Positions 42,952-51,864 of a stretch of 59,012 nt of DNA are shown here, piece by piece (position 1 is the stretch's first letter; each line of letters starts with the position of its first letter). Below the pieces are notes generated by a model, which was given only the letters and a program-made list of their open reading frames with translations, ran no database searches and was not told the DNA's origin. The position numbers and the translations under genes were made by a program. The DNA is from Nostoc sp. CHAB 5836 (GTDB taxonomy: Bacteria > Cyanobacteriota > Cyanobacteriia > Cyanobacteriales > Nostocaceae): positions 1-59,012 of the forward strand of contig NZ_JAIVFV010000025.1 of assembly GCF_020829445.1 (NCBI RefSeq), read 5' to 3'.

Positions 42952-43839
42952 GTGAGCAAATCGATTTTTGAGTTAGTTGATGAATTACCAACTAGCGGCT
43001 TGACTGTTTCTCTGTTAAGGTCTCTCGATTTTGTTGCCCCTGGTGAGTGGCAAAATACCGTCGGCTTTGTCAACACTATTAAGACTGTCACTGGCGAAGA
43101 CGACGAAGATTTAATTCAGCAAATTGGCGAAAGAGCGATTTATTTATTCAACGACAAATCCCAAGGATACCAAAGAGCCTTGTGGTTATATCAAACCGTT
43201 GATGGTACAGATAAAGCCCTTGGTGCAGCCGCTTTAGCTAACAAAGTCGGTGAGAAAATTCCTCTGTTGGGTTTTTTAAACTCTGTCACCCCCAAACCTG
43301 ATAAAGCCCAAACTATCGATCTGACATTAAAATTAGTGGCTGAGTTGGTAGCCTTCTGCCAAATTAACGGCATTCCTGGAGACAGTATCGGCGATTTTGT
43401 CGCCTCTTTAGGAGAGTATAGTGGTGAATCGCTCATGCGCATGGTGGCATTAGTTTGCGTTGATGGTTTGATACCTCTAGGCCCAGACTTCATCAGCAAA
43501 GCGATATCTGGAATTAATCACACAAATCCACAGGAGTTAGAACAAAACTCGACTTTCCAAAACATCAAAGATGTGATTCCAGGGAACAATGCTGGTAGTA
43601 AACTCAACTTTATCGGTGAAAGCTTTGACTCAGTTAAAGGTTGGATGAGTGGGCTAGTTACTGCCAATAATTTAACCCCACAAAAGGTAGTTGGCAACTT
43701 ACAAAATTTTGTCGATATTGCCGATGACAAGTTAGACTATCTCGCGGCGTTCCTAGATGTAGCAACAAATTATTATGAACACACTGGTACGCAAACTTTA
43801 GCACGTCGCTTGATTGAACGAGCGGTGGCTGAGATTTAG
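42952..43839 (+). CDS. Conserved hypothetical helical protein
   Basis: 295 residues, GTG start with AAGGAG seven bases upstream. It begins MSKSIFELVDELPTSGLTVSLLRSLDFVAPGEWQNTVGF and is predicted mostly helical with no signal peptide. The centre has small-residue hydrophobic stretches (ALGAAALANKVGEKIPLLGFLNSV, LMRMVALVCVDGLIPLGPDFI) that may pack against each other or touch a membrane. I do not recognise a domain. It probably shares an operon with the lipoprotein gene. Confidence 0.75.
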   Translation: MSKSIFELVDELPTSGLTVSLLRSLDFVAPGEWQNTVGFVNTIKTVTGEDDEDLIQQIGERAIYLFNDKSQGYQRALWLYQTVDGTDKALGAAALANKVGEKIPLLGFLNSVTPKPDKAQTIDLTLKLVAELVAFCQINGIPGDSIGDFVASLGEYSGESLMRMVALVCVDGLIPLGPDFISKAISGINHTNPQELEQNSTFQNIKDVIPGNNAGSKLNFIGESFDSVKGWMSGLVTANNLTPQKVVGNLQNFVDIADDKLDYLAAFLDVATNYYEHTGTQTLARRLIERAVAEI

Positions 43840-44215
43840 GTTGATTGGGAGTCAATACTGGGCAGGTTTTGGCAAAAAAATCAAAAATGTGTAGCGACTG
43901 TCTTAAAAGTCAAGCGATCGTTAACAAAAAACCGGGACTGGGAATATTGACGCAACTGGGGAACGCGGCGCTAGATTCGGTGGTGTCTGGTACGGGCATG
44001 AAGATTATGCATTGGCAGCAGAGACAGTCGCATACGTTAAGTTGACACCAATGGAATTATGTCTCCCCTCTCCCAAAAATGCGAAAGGGGCTGCGGGTCA
44101 GGGAAAAGATTTAAGCTTGCATTGGGATGCTCTCCGTAGTCAAGACTGAAGTCCTTATTTCCTAAGCACACTTTGCGCTGACTACAAACCCTCAAAACTA
44201 ACTTAGACATCGTAC
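43840..44215. other. Intergenic region, no confident gene
   Basis: A 66-codon frame at 43845-44045 (GTG/TTG-type start, MCSDCLKSQAIVNKKPGLG) has no ribosome-binding site or recognised domain and I do not call it. A family G end (CGTTAAGTTGACACCA) occurs at 44037-44052. Confidence 0.4.
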
Positions 44216-44346
44216 TAAGTAGGTTGGCGCAAATAAAGCTAACTGGCTAAGGCTGTCATTTGTCCTTTGTCATTGGTCATTAGTAAAGGTTTTAAGCTTA
44301 TTTACGTTTCGTAACATACTTGACTTTTTTCGCCCCAACGTACTTA
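44216..44346. repeat. MITE-like element, family A (copy 8)
   Basis: TAAGTAGGTTGGCGCAAATA at the left and TTTCGCCCCAACGTACTTA at the right, with TGTCATTTGTCCTTTGTCAT inside. Best inverted-repeat match of the family. Confidence 0.85.
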
Positions 44347-44464
44347 CTACAGCACGGCGGAAATAAGCCAAGTAACTGAAGGATTGTAAAGAGGTCTAGC
44401 CAAATAATCATATTTATCATAGCTTGATAGCTATAGAACTATTGACTGTATCGCCTCACTAATC

Positions 44465-45520
44465 ATGGTTAATACCCTACCCAAGCCAGAAATTAAAACT
44501 CCCAGCGAAGAAACTGTACTCACCCCCCGGTTTTATACTACAGATTTTGAAACCGCAGCCAAGCTGGATTTGTCTGCTCAGGAAACGGAGTTGCAGGCGA
44601 TGTTGACAGAAATGCGGACAGACTACAACCGCCACCATTTTGTTCGTGATCAAGCTTTTGAGCAGTCTTGGGAACACATTAGCGGTGAAGCAAGGGAGGC
44701 GTTTATTGAGTATTTGGAACGGTCTTGCATTTCTGAGTTTTCTGGCTTCTTGCTATTCAAGGAATTATCCCGCAAGCTGAAAAATCCCAGTCCACTACTA
44801 GCAGAAATATTTCAACTGATGGCGCGTGATGAAGCCCGCCACGCCGGATTTCTCAACAAAGCAATGGGCGATTTTAAACTCTCCCTGGATTTAGCCACTG
44901 TTACTAAAACCCGTACCTATACGTTTTTCCCGATTGAATGGGTACTTTACACCGTTTACCTCTCAGAAAAAATCGGTTACTGGCGTTACATTATTATTTT
45001 CAGGCATCTAGAAAAGCACCCGGAAAACGAGTTTTACCCTATCTTCCGCTACTTTGAGAGCTGGTGTCAGGACGAAAACCGCCACGGGGATATATTCAAA
45101 GCATTATTGCGATCGCAACCGCAACTGTGGAACAACTGGAAAGCTAGGCTGTGGAGTCGCTTTTTCTTGCTATCAGTATTTGCTACCCATACGTTGACAG
45201 TTCATGAACGTTCCGGGTTCTACAAATCACTGGGACTTGATGCGACGGAATTTGATCTCGAAGTTGTCCGCAACACTAATGAAACTGCGGGACGGGCTTT
45301 TCCTGTGATGTTGAATACGGAACATCCCAACTTTTTTCCACGTCTGCAACGCTGTGCAGCTTACAACTTGAAAATTGCAGAGATTGAGCGCAGTTCTGTG
45401 CCTAAAGTTGTTAAGCTGATTGGCAAACTACCTTTGATTGCAGCAATTGTTTGGAATCTGCTGTTAGTTTACCAGATCAAACCAATTGATACTGAAGCCC
45501 TGCGGGGAACAGTTCGTTAG
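44465..45520 (+). CDS. acsF: Mg-protoporphyrin IX monomethyl ester (oxidative) cyclase
   Basis: 351 residues. This is the di-iron enzyme that closes ring E to make protochlorophyllide in chlorophyll synthesis, using oxygen. The ferritin-like di-iron ligands are seen in FIEYLERSCISEFSGFLLFKEL (first Glu) and LMARDEARHAGFLNKAM (ExxH), and again in ESWCQDENRHGDIFKALL (second ExxH). The N terminus TPRFYTTDFETAAKLD and the segment YNRHHFVRDQAFEQSW are standard. The second half is more diverged than in the common AcsF, so it may be the second isoform (ChlA-II-like, low oxygen) rather than the housekeeping copy. No other chlorophyll gene is next to it. Confidence 0.93.
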   Translation: MVNTLPKPEIKTPSEETVLTPRFYTTDFETAAKLDLSAQETELQAMLTEMRTDYNRHHFVRDQAFEQSWEHISGEAREAFIEYLERSCISEFSGFLLFKELSRKLKNPSPLLAEIFQLMARDEARHAGFLNKAMGDFKLSLDLATVTKTRTYTFFPIEWVLYTVYLSEKIGYWRYIIIFRHLEKHPENEFYPIFRYFESWCQDENRHGDIFKALLRSQPQLWNNWKARLWSRFFLLSVFATHTLTVHERSGFYKSLGLDATEFDLEVVRNTNETAGRAFPVMLNTEHPNFFPRLQRCAAYNLKIAEIERSSVPKVVKLIGKLPLIAAIVWNLLLVYQIKPIDTEALRGTVR

Positions 45521-45536
45521 TTATCGGACATATAGG

Positions 45537-45562
45537 ATAATACAGTTGAGTTAAGCATTTCT
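45537..45562. repeat. Fragment of a family E end
   Basis: AATACAGTTGAGTTAAGCATTTCT matches the inverted end of family E. No second end nearby. Confidence 0.5.
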
Positions 45563-45655
45563 CTGACAATTCCGGTCATGTGCAAAAGCTAAGGATTAAC
45601 CTAACCGCCTAACCTCCTTCCCGCATCGGGAAGGGGGAAAATTCAAACTCTCTCC

Positions 45656-45928
45656 TTAAGAGGATGTTTGAAAAGTCCTCTTGTTGGTAACAAAACGTTT
45701 TAGATCCCCCTTTTTAAGGGGGGCTAGGGCGTGTTTTCAAACTCAAAGATCCCCCCTAACCCCCCTTAAGAAGGGGGGAAAAAGAAACTCTAAAAGCCCC
45801 CCAATTTATCGGGGGGTTGGGGGGATCTCCAAAGACTGAGGTGCTTAAAGAAAGGTTTGAAAACACGCCCTAGGGGGGATCTAAAAGTGCCTAAAGTCAC
45901 AGTGAAATACTTTTCAAACATCCTCTAA
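45656..45928. repeat. Family B element with a nested family K element
   Basis: Outer B ends: TTAAGAGGATGTTTGAAAAGT and ACTTTTCAAACATCCTCTAA. Inside, 45724-45873 is a separate element with perfect 19-base inverted ends (CTAGGGCGTGTTTTCAAAC and its complement), so K was inserted into B. Removing K leaves AAGGGGGGCTAGGGGGGATC, close to the centre of the uninterrupted copy at 30970 (GGGGGGTTAGGGGGGATC). Confidence 0.85.
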
Positions 45929-45952
45929 AGGAAGAGAGAAATTATCAAGTTG

Positions 45953-47443
45953 ATGAATCAAAAAAAAGTATGGTTATTAACGATGCTGTTTGTAACAATG
46001 GTTTTAACTAGTATCATCACAGGTTATAGCCATTCTGTAAAAGCAGCTTCATCTTTAGGCAAAGACACGCTGACGATGATTACTTCCCCCGATTATCCAC
46101 CTTATGAGTTTTATGATACCAAGGGGGGAGACAGGCAAATTGTTGGCTTTGATGTAGATATTGCCAAGACTATTGCTCAAGAACTAGGATTTAAACTCCA
46201 GATAATAGAATCAGATTTTAATGGATTAATTCCGGCACTGCAAGCGAAGCGGGCTGATTTTGTGATGGCTGGGATGACTCCCACACCAGAACGTCAGAAA
46301 AATGTTGATTTTTCAATTATTTATTACCAAGCAAAAGATACGATTGTCGCTCTCAAAAATCGCAATCTCAAACAGATCCAAGACCTAGCTTTTAAAAAAG
46401 TCGGAGTACAACTGGGGACTATCCAAGAGCAAAATGCTCAAAAAATTGCCCAAAAAGTTAGAGGGATTGAGCTAAAACAACTCAATCGAGTCCCAGAAAT
46501 AATTCAGGAAATCAAGTCGGGGCGAATTGATGCAGCAATTGTTGAAGATACTGTTGCTAGAGGATTTGCCCAAGCCAACACAGATTTAGAGTTTAACGTT
46601 ATTCCCTCTGACGAGGTGAGTGGCTCGGCGATCGCTTTTCCTAAAGGTTCGCCTTTGGTAGAACCTTTTAATAAAGTCCTGCAACAAATGAAGGAGAAAA
46701 AAGAACTAGAAAAATTAGTCACTAAGTGGTTTTCCCAAACTACCTTAACTGCTACCTCTGCTGAATCTCCTGTTAAAGGTGGGCTGAATCTAGACTTTAC
46801 CAGAATTATCCCAGACATTCCCTTTATGCTCAAAGGCATCCCTTTGACGTTATTGTTTACACTATTGTCCGTATTTCTAGGGTTAATTTGGGGTACAGTT
46901 CTTTCTTTGTGCAAAATCACTGGTATCAAACCCCTCACTTGGCTAGCCAACGCCTACACTTCTGTATTTCGAGGCACGCCTCTGCTGTTACAGTTGGCTT
47001 TGGTTTACTATGCGACACCCCAGCTTACAGGTTATGATATCTCGGCTTTAGAAGCAGGGGTGCTAACTTTTACCCTCAACTCTGGGGCTTATATGTCAGA
47101 AACCATTCGGGGTGGAATTCAAGCAGTAGATAAAGGACAAACTGAGGCGGCGATGTCTATGGGTGTTCCTTATCGCTTGATGATGTGGGATATAATTTTG
47201 CCCCAAGCATTGAAGAATATTCTACCTGCATTGGTGAATGAAACTATTGGACTGTTGAAAGACTCAGCTTTGGTATCAACAATTGGTGTAGTGGAAATAT
47301 TACGCAGTGCCCAAATTGTTGGTGCAAATAAATATATCTATTTTGAACCTCTGCTGTTTGCGGGGTTAATCTACTATATTTTAGTTATGGGTCTGACTAG
47401 GAGTGCAGCCGTTTTAGAAAGAAAGTTAAGACAAAGTGAGTAA
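45953..47443 (+). CDS. Amino acid ABC transporter, binding protein-permease fusion
   Basis: 496 residues from the ATG at 45953 (a TTG precedes it). A signal-like helix (8-30) is followed by a type 3 solute-binding domain (about 40-270: LTMITSPDYPPYEFYD, GFDVDIAKTIAQELGFKLQI, ADFVMAGMTPTPERQKNVDFS). Then comes the permease (about 285-490) with HisM/GlnP-type GIPLTLLFTLLSVFLGLIWGTVLSL and the EAA loop EAAMSMGVPYRLMMWDIILPQALKNILPALVNE. Such fusions (BgtB-like) take up glutamine and basic amino acids in cyanobacteria. The ATPase gene overlaps its end by 8 bases. Confidence 0.94.
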   Translation: MNQKKVWLLTMLFVTMVLTSIITGYSHSVKAASSLGKDTLTMITSPDYPPYEFYDTKGGDRQIVGFDVDIAKTIAQELGFKLQIIESDFNGLIPALQAKRADFVMAGMTPTPERQKNVDFSIIYYQAKDTIVALKNRNLKQIQDLAFKKVGVQLGTIQEQNAQKIAQKVRGIELKQLNRVPEIIQEIKSGRIDAAIVEDTVARGFAQANTDLEFNVIPSDEVSGSAIAFPKGSPLVEPFNKVLQQMKEKKELEKLVTKWFSQTTLTATSAESPVKGGLNLDFTRIIPDIPFMLKGIPLTLLFTLLSVFLGLIWGTVLSLCKITGIKPLTWLANAYTSVFRGTPLLLQLALVYYATPQLTGYDISALEAGVLTFTLNSGAYMSETIRGGIQAVDKGQTEAAMSMGVPYRLMMWDIILPQALKNILPALVNETIGLLKDSALVSTIGVVEILRSAQIVGANKYIYFEPLLFAGLIYYILVMGLTRSAAVLERKLRQSE

Positions 47444-48170
47444 AGTCGTAATTCGGACAGAATTCTTGTGTAAATCCTTTGGCAAACTCGACGTACTCAA
47501 AGATATTTCTACGGAGATTCACCAAGGGGAAGTTGTTGCTATTCTTGGCCCTTCTGGTTCGGGTAAATCTACTTTTCTACGGTGTCTGAACTTGTTAGAA
47601 CGCCCGACTAAAGGCAGAATTTATTTTCAAGAGCAAGAAATCACTCATCCCAAGGTCAAGATTGCTCAGGTTCGTCAACAGCTGGTGATGGTGTTTCAAC
47701 ACTTTAATCTATTTCCCCACATGACAGTGTTGCAAAATGTCACCTATGCTCCAATTAAGGTGAAAGGAGTAGAGAGGAAGTTAGCCGAAAAGAAAGGGAT
47801 GGAGTTATTAACAAAGGTGGGCTTGGAAGAAAAAGCAGATGTTTTTCCATCCAAACTATCAGGGGGACAGAAACAAAGGGTAGCTATAGCCCGCACTTTG
47901 GCAATGTCACCAGAGATGATTTTATTTGATGAACCCACCTCTGCTTTAGATCCAGAAATGGTCAAAGATGTGCTTCAAGTGATACAAGATTTAGCTCAAA
48001 CAGGGATAACGATGGCGATTGTCACCCATGAAATGGGATTTGCTAGAGTTGTGGCTAGTCGAATTATGTTTCTTGATCAAGGGACTTTAGCAGAAGATAC
48101 CACTCCCGACAAGTTTTTTCAAAATCCTCAGTCCCAAAGGGCCAAGCAATTCTTAGAAAAAATGCTTTAG
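47436..48170 (+). CDS. Amino acid ABC transporter ATP-binding protein
   Basis: 244 residues, GTG start inside the end of the preceding permease gene (8-base overlap, so translationally coupled). All nucleotide-binding motifs are seen: Walker A GPSGSGKS near 34, Q-loop VFQHFNLFPHM, signature LSGGQKQRVAIARTL, Walker B ILFDEPTSALDPE, and the H-loop IVTHEM. This is the polar amino acid type (GlnQ/BgtA-like). With the fused partner it forms a complete importer. Confidence 0.96.
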   Translation: MSKVVIRTEFLCKSFGKLDVLKDISTEIHQGEVVAILGPSGSGKSTFLRCLNLLERPTKGRIYFQEQEITHPKVKIAQVRQQLVMVFQHFNLFPHMTVLQNVTYAPIKVKGVERKLAEKKGMELLTKVGLEEKADVFPSKLSGGQKQRVAIARTLAMSPEMILFDEPTSALDPEMVKDVLQVIQDLAQTGITMAIVTHEMGFARVVASRIMFLDQGTLAEDTTPDKFFQNPQSQRAKQFLEKML

Positions 48171-48295
48171 TTGACCGAAACACAAAAGGATGCAGAGCAA
48201 ATAAATTTATTTTCAGTATGGGGCTGATAGAGGCTTCTGGGTGGGTCAATAGGGTTCGGTTAGTATGTTTGGTTCTCGGAGATCCCCCCTTAAAA

Positions 48296-48461
48296 AAGCT
48301 ACCGTGTATACACAAGTCGGTAGACCTCTCCCCAAACCCCTCTCCGAAGCGGAGAGGGGCTTTGAAGATTGACTCCCCAACGCTACAAGGGTTGGGGCTG
48401 TTCTTGTTAGGTCTGAGAGCGCTTTGAGCAAAATAAGTCACTTGTGTATACACCGTAGCTT
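48296..48461. repeat. MITE-like element, family C (intact copy)
   Basis: Ends AAGCTACCGTGTATACACAA and TTGTGTATACACCGTAGCTT are near-perfect inverted repeats. The interior has CCTCTCCCCAAACCCCTCTC, then GGAGAGGGGC and GGGGCTGTTCTTGTTAGGTC. The flanks (GATCCCCCCTTAAAA and AAAAAAGGGGGGCTTTT) are parts of a family B-like interior. A fragment of a family E end (CTTAACCGAACCGTATTG) follows at 48527-48544. Confidence 0.85.
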
Positions 48462-48665
48462 AAAAAAGGGGGGCTTTTCGTCCTATTTATCCCCTTTTTA
48501 AGGGGGTCGCTGTAGACGTGGGGATCTTAACCGAACCGTATTGCTTGGTGGGTTGGTTTTTAACCTAGTGACCAGACATCCGCAATGGCTTTTTCCATAA
48601 TCCTTCCCACGGTTGCGATCCCCGGTCTAACATAAAGAATATCAAGAAAGCGATCGCTCATCTAC

Positions 48666-49433
48666 ATGGACTGGAAAGAAGTCAGAGGTAACTGGGTAAT
48701 CATTCCCCGAAATCCCATCGGTATCATCCATTTTTTAGGAGGTGCATTTGTCGCCACTGCACCCCACATTACTTATCGCTGGTTACTGGAACAACTAGCG
48801 AGTAAAGGTTATGTTGTAATTGCTACACCTTTTGTCAATACATTGGATCATACTGCGATCGCAAAATCCGTGCTGCTAAACTTTGACCGCACCCTCGAAC
48901 GCCTACATGACTCTGGCACATTACGCAAGCTTTATTTCCCAATCTACGGCATTGGACACAGCATGGGCTGTAAACTTCACTTGCTGATTGGTAGTCTCTT
49001 TGAAGTAGAACGTGCAGGTAATATTTTAATATCCTTCAACAACTACGCCGCTAAAGAAGCTATCCCCCTAGTAGAACAGTTCAATTCTACTTGGAAAATC
49101 GAGTTTACCCCCTCCCCGTTGGAAACTAACAAGCTTGTCCAAGAGCGTTACAATATCCGGCGCAATTTATTAATAAAATTTAGTAATGACACCATTGATC
49201 AATCGGTAGCTTTAACCAAAATTTTACAAGAACGTTTTGATCAGATGGTGACAGCACAAACTTTACCAGGAACTCATACAACACCTCTAGGTCAAGATAT
49301 TAAATGGCAAACTGGAACATCTTTCACTCCCTTTGATGCTTTAGGGCAATGGTTCAAACAAGAAGCATACCGCGACTTAAACCAGCTAAAAAGCAACATT
49401 CTCTTGTGGCTAAATCCCCTGGCAGCGCCATAA
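48666..49433 (+). CDS. DUF1350 alpha/beta hydrolase-like protein
   Basis: 255 residues. The order of motifs fits the DUF1350 family of cyanobacteria and plants: WKEVRGNWVIIPRNPIGIIHFLGGAFVATAPHITYRWLLEQLASKGY, then YGIGHSMGCKLHLLIGSLF, where GHSMG is the nucleophile elbow with Ser as nucleophile, and FNNYAAKEAIPLVEQF. The late histidine would be in LPGTHTTPLGQD. Fold is clear, reaction is unknown. There is no signal peptide. It stands alone. Confidence 0.92.
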   Translation: MDWKEVRGNWVIIPRNPIGIIHFLGGAFVATAPHITYRWLLEQLASKGYVVIATPFVNTLDHTAIAKSVLLNFDRTLERLHDSGTLRKLYFPIYGIGHSMGCKLHLLIGSLFEVERAGNILISFNNYAAKEAIPLVEQFNSTWKIEFTPSPLETNKLVQERYNIRRNLLIKFSNDTIDQSVALTKILQERFDQMVTAQTLPGTHTTPLGQDIKWQTGTSFTPFDALGQWFKQEAYRDLNQLKSNILLWLNPLAAP

Positions 49434-49591
49434 TGTTTTATGACTGTTTAACAGTCATAAATTCAACCTAAAAAGAGAAATTAGTCAGTAGAATTATTTA
49501 GATAATTTTACTGGCTAATTAGTCCATATCTTATTTTTTTTGATATTTTTACAGAAAATTAATTATTAATGAGTGTTTCCTACAACTTTCT

Positions 49592-50728
49592 ATGTTTCAA
49601 ATACTAGTAATTGATGATGACTATTCAATAAAAATACTCCTGAAAAGGATGTTGGAAAAACAGGGTTATGAGGTAGTTACTGCCAGTAGCGGCGAAGAAG
49701 GAATAGAAAAGGCACTAGCTTACCGTCCAGGACTGATTATTTGTGATTGGATCATGCCAGGTTTGACCGGACTGGAAGTTTGCCATCGCATTAAGGCAAA
49801 CCCCAAATTTTCTACCACATTCTTTATTTTATTAACATCCTTAGATTCCGTTGCCGATTGCGTCAAAGGTTTAGATGCTGGTGCTGATGATTTTATTTCC
49901 AAACCTATTGAACACAATGAATTACAAGCACGAGTAAGGGCGGGATTACGCCTGCATCAGTTGAGTAGAGATTTACAGGCTCAAAAGTTGCTTTTAGAAT
50001 CAGAAATGTCAGAAGCCGCAGAATATGTGCGATCGCTTCTACCTCTTTCCATGGCCGAACCCTTCAATATAAATTTCCGATTCATTCCCTCGCGACAATT
50101 AGGCGGTGACTGTTTTGATTACTATTGGCTCAATGACGATTATCTGGCAATTTACTTACTTGATACTGCCGGACATGGACTCAAAGCTACTCTTCCCTCT
50201 GTTTCCGTGCTAAATCTGCTGCGTTCCCGTGCGCTCAAAAGTCTGAATTATTATCAACCTAGTGATGTGTTGAAGGCTTTGAATGATACCTTTCAGATGA
50301 ATTATCAAAATGATAAATATTTTACGATTTGGTACGGTGTTTACAACCGAACCAACCGCCAGTTAATTTATGCTAGTGCAGGTCATCCGCCAGCAGTTTT
50401 AGTAACTGGCACATCTCCAAGGAAGTCTGAAGTTCAACTCTTGAAAACCTCTGGTATGCCGGTTGGAATGTTTCCAGAGGCAAAATATGTTGATGGATTT
50501 TGCAATATTGAAAAATTCAGTACACTTTACATTTTTAGTGACGGCGCTTATGAAATCACTAAATCAGATGGCACTCTTTGGAGTTTGGATGCTTTTATTC
50601 AGCTACTAGTTAGCTTACAACATCCTGTTGATTGCCAACTTGATCAAGTACTGAGTTATTTAATTGCTCTGAACTCCAAAGATGCTTTTGATGATGACTT
50701 ATCTATTTTACAAATGAAGTTTGATTAA
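49592..50728 (+). CDS. Receiver-PP2C (SpoIIE/RsbU-type) phosphatase
   Basis: 378 residues. Receiver domain (1-120) with acidic D8-D10, phospho-acceptor Asp52 in LIICDWIMPG and the lysine of ISKPIEH. A short coiled linker (QAQKLLLESEMSEAAEYVRSLLP) leads to the PP2C/SpoIIE domain (about 165-375) with RQLGGDCFDYYWLNDDYLAIYLLDTAGHG, SAGHPPAVLV, FSDGAYE and AFDDDLSILQMKF, the aspartates that bind the two metals. Such proteins dephosphorylate STAS antagonists in partner-switching. The gene for a STAS protein abuts it tail to tail. Confidence 0.93.
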   Translation: MFQILVIDDDYSIKILLKRMLEKQGYEVVTASSGEEGIEKALAYRPGLIICDWIMPGLTGLEVCHRIKANPKFSTTFFILLTSLDSVADCVKGLDAGADDFISKPIEHNELQARVRAGLRLHQLSRDLQAQKLLLESEMSEAAEYVRSLLPLSMAEPFNINFRFIPSRQLGGDCFDYYWLNDDYLAIYLLDTAGHGLKATLPSVSVLNLLRSRALKSLNYYQPSDVLKALNDTFQMNYQNDKYFTIWYGVYNRTNRQLIYASAGHPPAVLVTGTSPRKSEVQLLKTSGMPVGMFPEAKYVDGFCNIEKFSTLYIFSDGAYEITKSDGTLWSLDAFIQLLVSLQHPVDCQLDQVLSYLIALNSKDAFDDDLSILQMKFD

Positions 50729-51055
50729 TTACATCTTGGAGACTACAACCTGATTAAATGCATCTTGACTAGGGAATATTTCAAATACTTTATCCATATT
50801 AGTCAGTTCAAATAATATCCTGACTTGCTCATTAATTGAGCAGAGAACAAGCTGAGTATCTGCTGCCCGCAAAGTTTTAAAAGCTAAGACTAAAGCTCCC
50901 AAACCGGAACTATCCATAAAGGTGACATCTTTAAAATCAACTAATACAATTTTTGCACCACTTTCTAGAAGATCAGTGACATTTTGGCGAAAGTCTTGTG
51001 AAGTTGTAGCGTTTAAATTACCGCTAAGTTTAATAACTTCCACTTGTTCTCTCAT
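50729..51055 (-). CDS. STAS-domain anti-sigma factor antagonist
   Basis: 108 residues of a single STAS domain: VEVIKLSGNLNATTSQDFRQNV, then IVLVDFKDVTFMDSSGLGALVLAFKTL, where Ser49 or Ser50 is the usual phosphorylation site. The dephosphorylated form would bind a kinase (RsbW-like) and free its target; no such kinase is in the window. The stop codon directly abuts the stop of the convergent PP2C gene (50728/50729), suggesting a functional pair without an operon. Confidence 0.94.
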   Translation of the reverse strand: MREQVEVIKLSGNLNATTSQDFRQNVTDLLESGAKIVLVDFKDVTFMDSSGLGALVLAFKTLRAADTQLVLCSINEQVRILFELTNMDKVFEIFPSQDAFNQVVVSKM

Positions 51056-51864
51056 AATACCTCACTTTGTTTGGTGTAAATGATGCTCTGTTTTCGTTAG
51101 TATATCCCAATCATAGGCCATTTAAAAAATGCCTACCAGATAAAGAATAAGCAATTATAGGAATCCGATTTGATTACTCAATGCCTGCCATAGAGAGGGA
51201 ACTCTTAACAGCGAATGGGAAACAGGCAAAAAGAAATAAAGGTGTGCTGAGTTTTGTCCAAAAATCAAGCAGGAGTCTTATATTAACCTTCAATGCTTTA
51301 TCAGTCCTTTTGAATAAGGCTGTGTAAATTATCAAATAATTAATTTTTTTTGAACAAAAACTAATTATTAACTTATGATTATAGTCTGACTGCGAAGAAG
51401 TCACTGAGAGCAAATAAGTATGATGATTGTCATCAGTGAAGGTTGAAAATTAGTTGTATCAAGTAAATTAAGTTGAAATTTAAACGCATAGGCGCAACTC
51501 TTGGAGACGCACTCGCGAACGCCTTCCCGCAGGGTAGGGGCGCAAAGGGAAGCGCATAGGCGCTTCGCCTTCCCGCAGGGTAGGAACGCAAAGAGAATTC
51601 GCTACGAATTTATGAAATATTGTACTAAGAGTGGCGATCGCTCCTTAAACCGATAAAAAACACACAAAAAAGCCCGAAATATATTCTGGGTAAGGATTAT
51701 GAGGAGTGCGATGTCTGCAACGGGTGTAGCCAAAGCAGGACTTTTAAGAGGGAACAGTGAACAGTAAACAGTTATCAGTGATCTATTTATCTCGCTCGTT
51801 TAAGTCCCCCACCTACAGTGTTAAAATCCAAATAATTTTAAGTTAAGATTCATACCCAACTCCT
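51056..51864. other. Intergenic region with GC-rich palindromic repeats
   Basis: No gene seen. 51480-51600 has two tandem-like units of CGCATAGGCGC...CGCCTTCCCGCAGGGTAGG followed by CGCAAAG, similar to other dispersed Nostoc repeats. The rest is A/T-rich. A HIP1-like site is at about 51634. Confidence 0.5.

Noticed and set aside
42837..43091. Minus-strand frame over the lipoprotein/hypothetical junction
   Set aside because: It is a shadow of the two plus-strand genes, each of which has a good ribosome-binding site.
43845..44045. A 66-codon frame with a CSDC motif
   Set aside because: No ribosome-binding site, no recognised domain, and it ends in a family G repeat end. It may be a relic but cannot be supported.
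48064..48453. 129-codon minus-strand frame
   Set aside because: It lies over the end of the ABC ATPase gene and a family C element; its sequence is repeat-derived.
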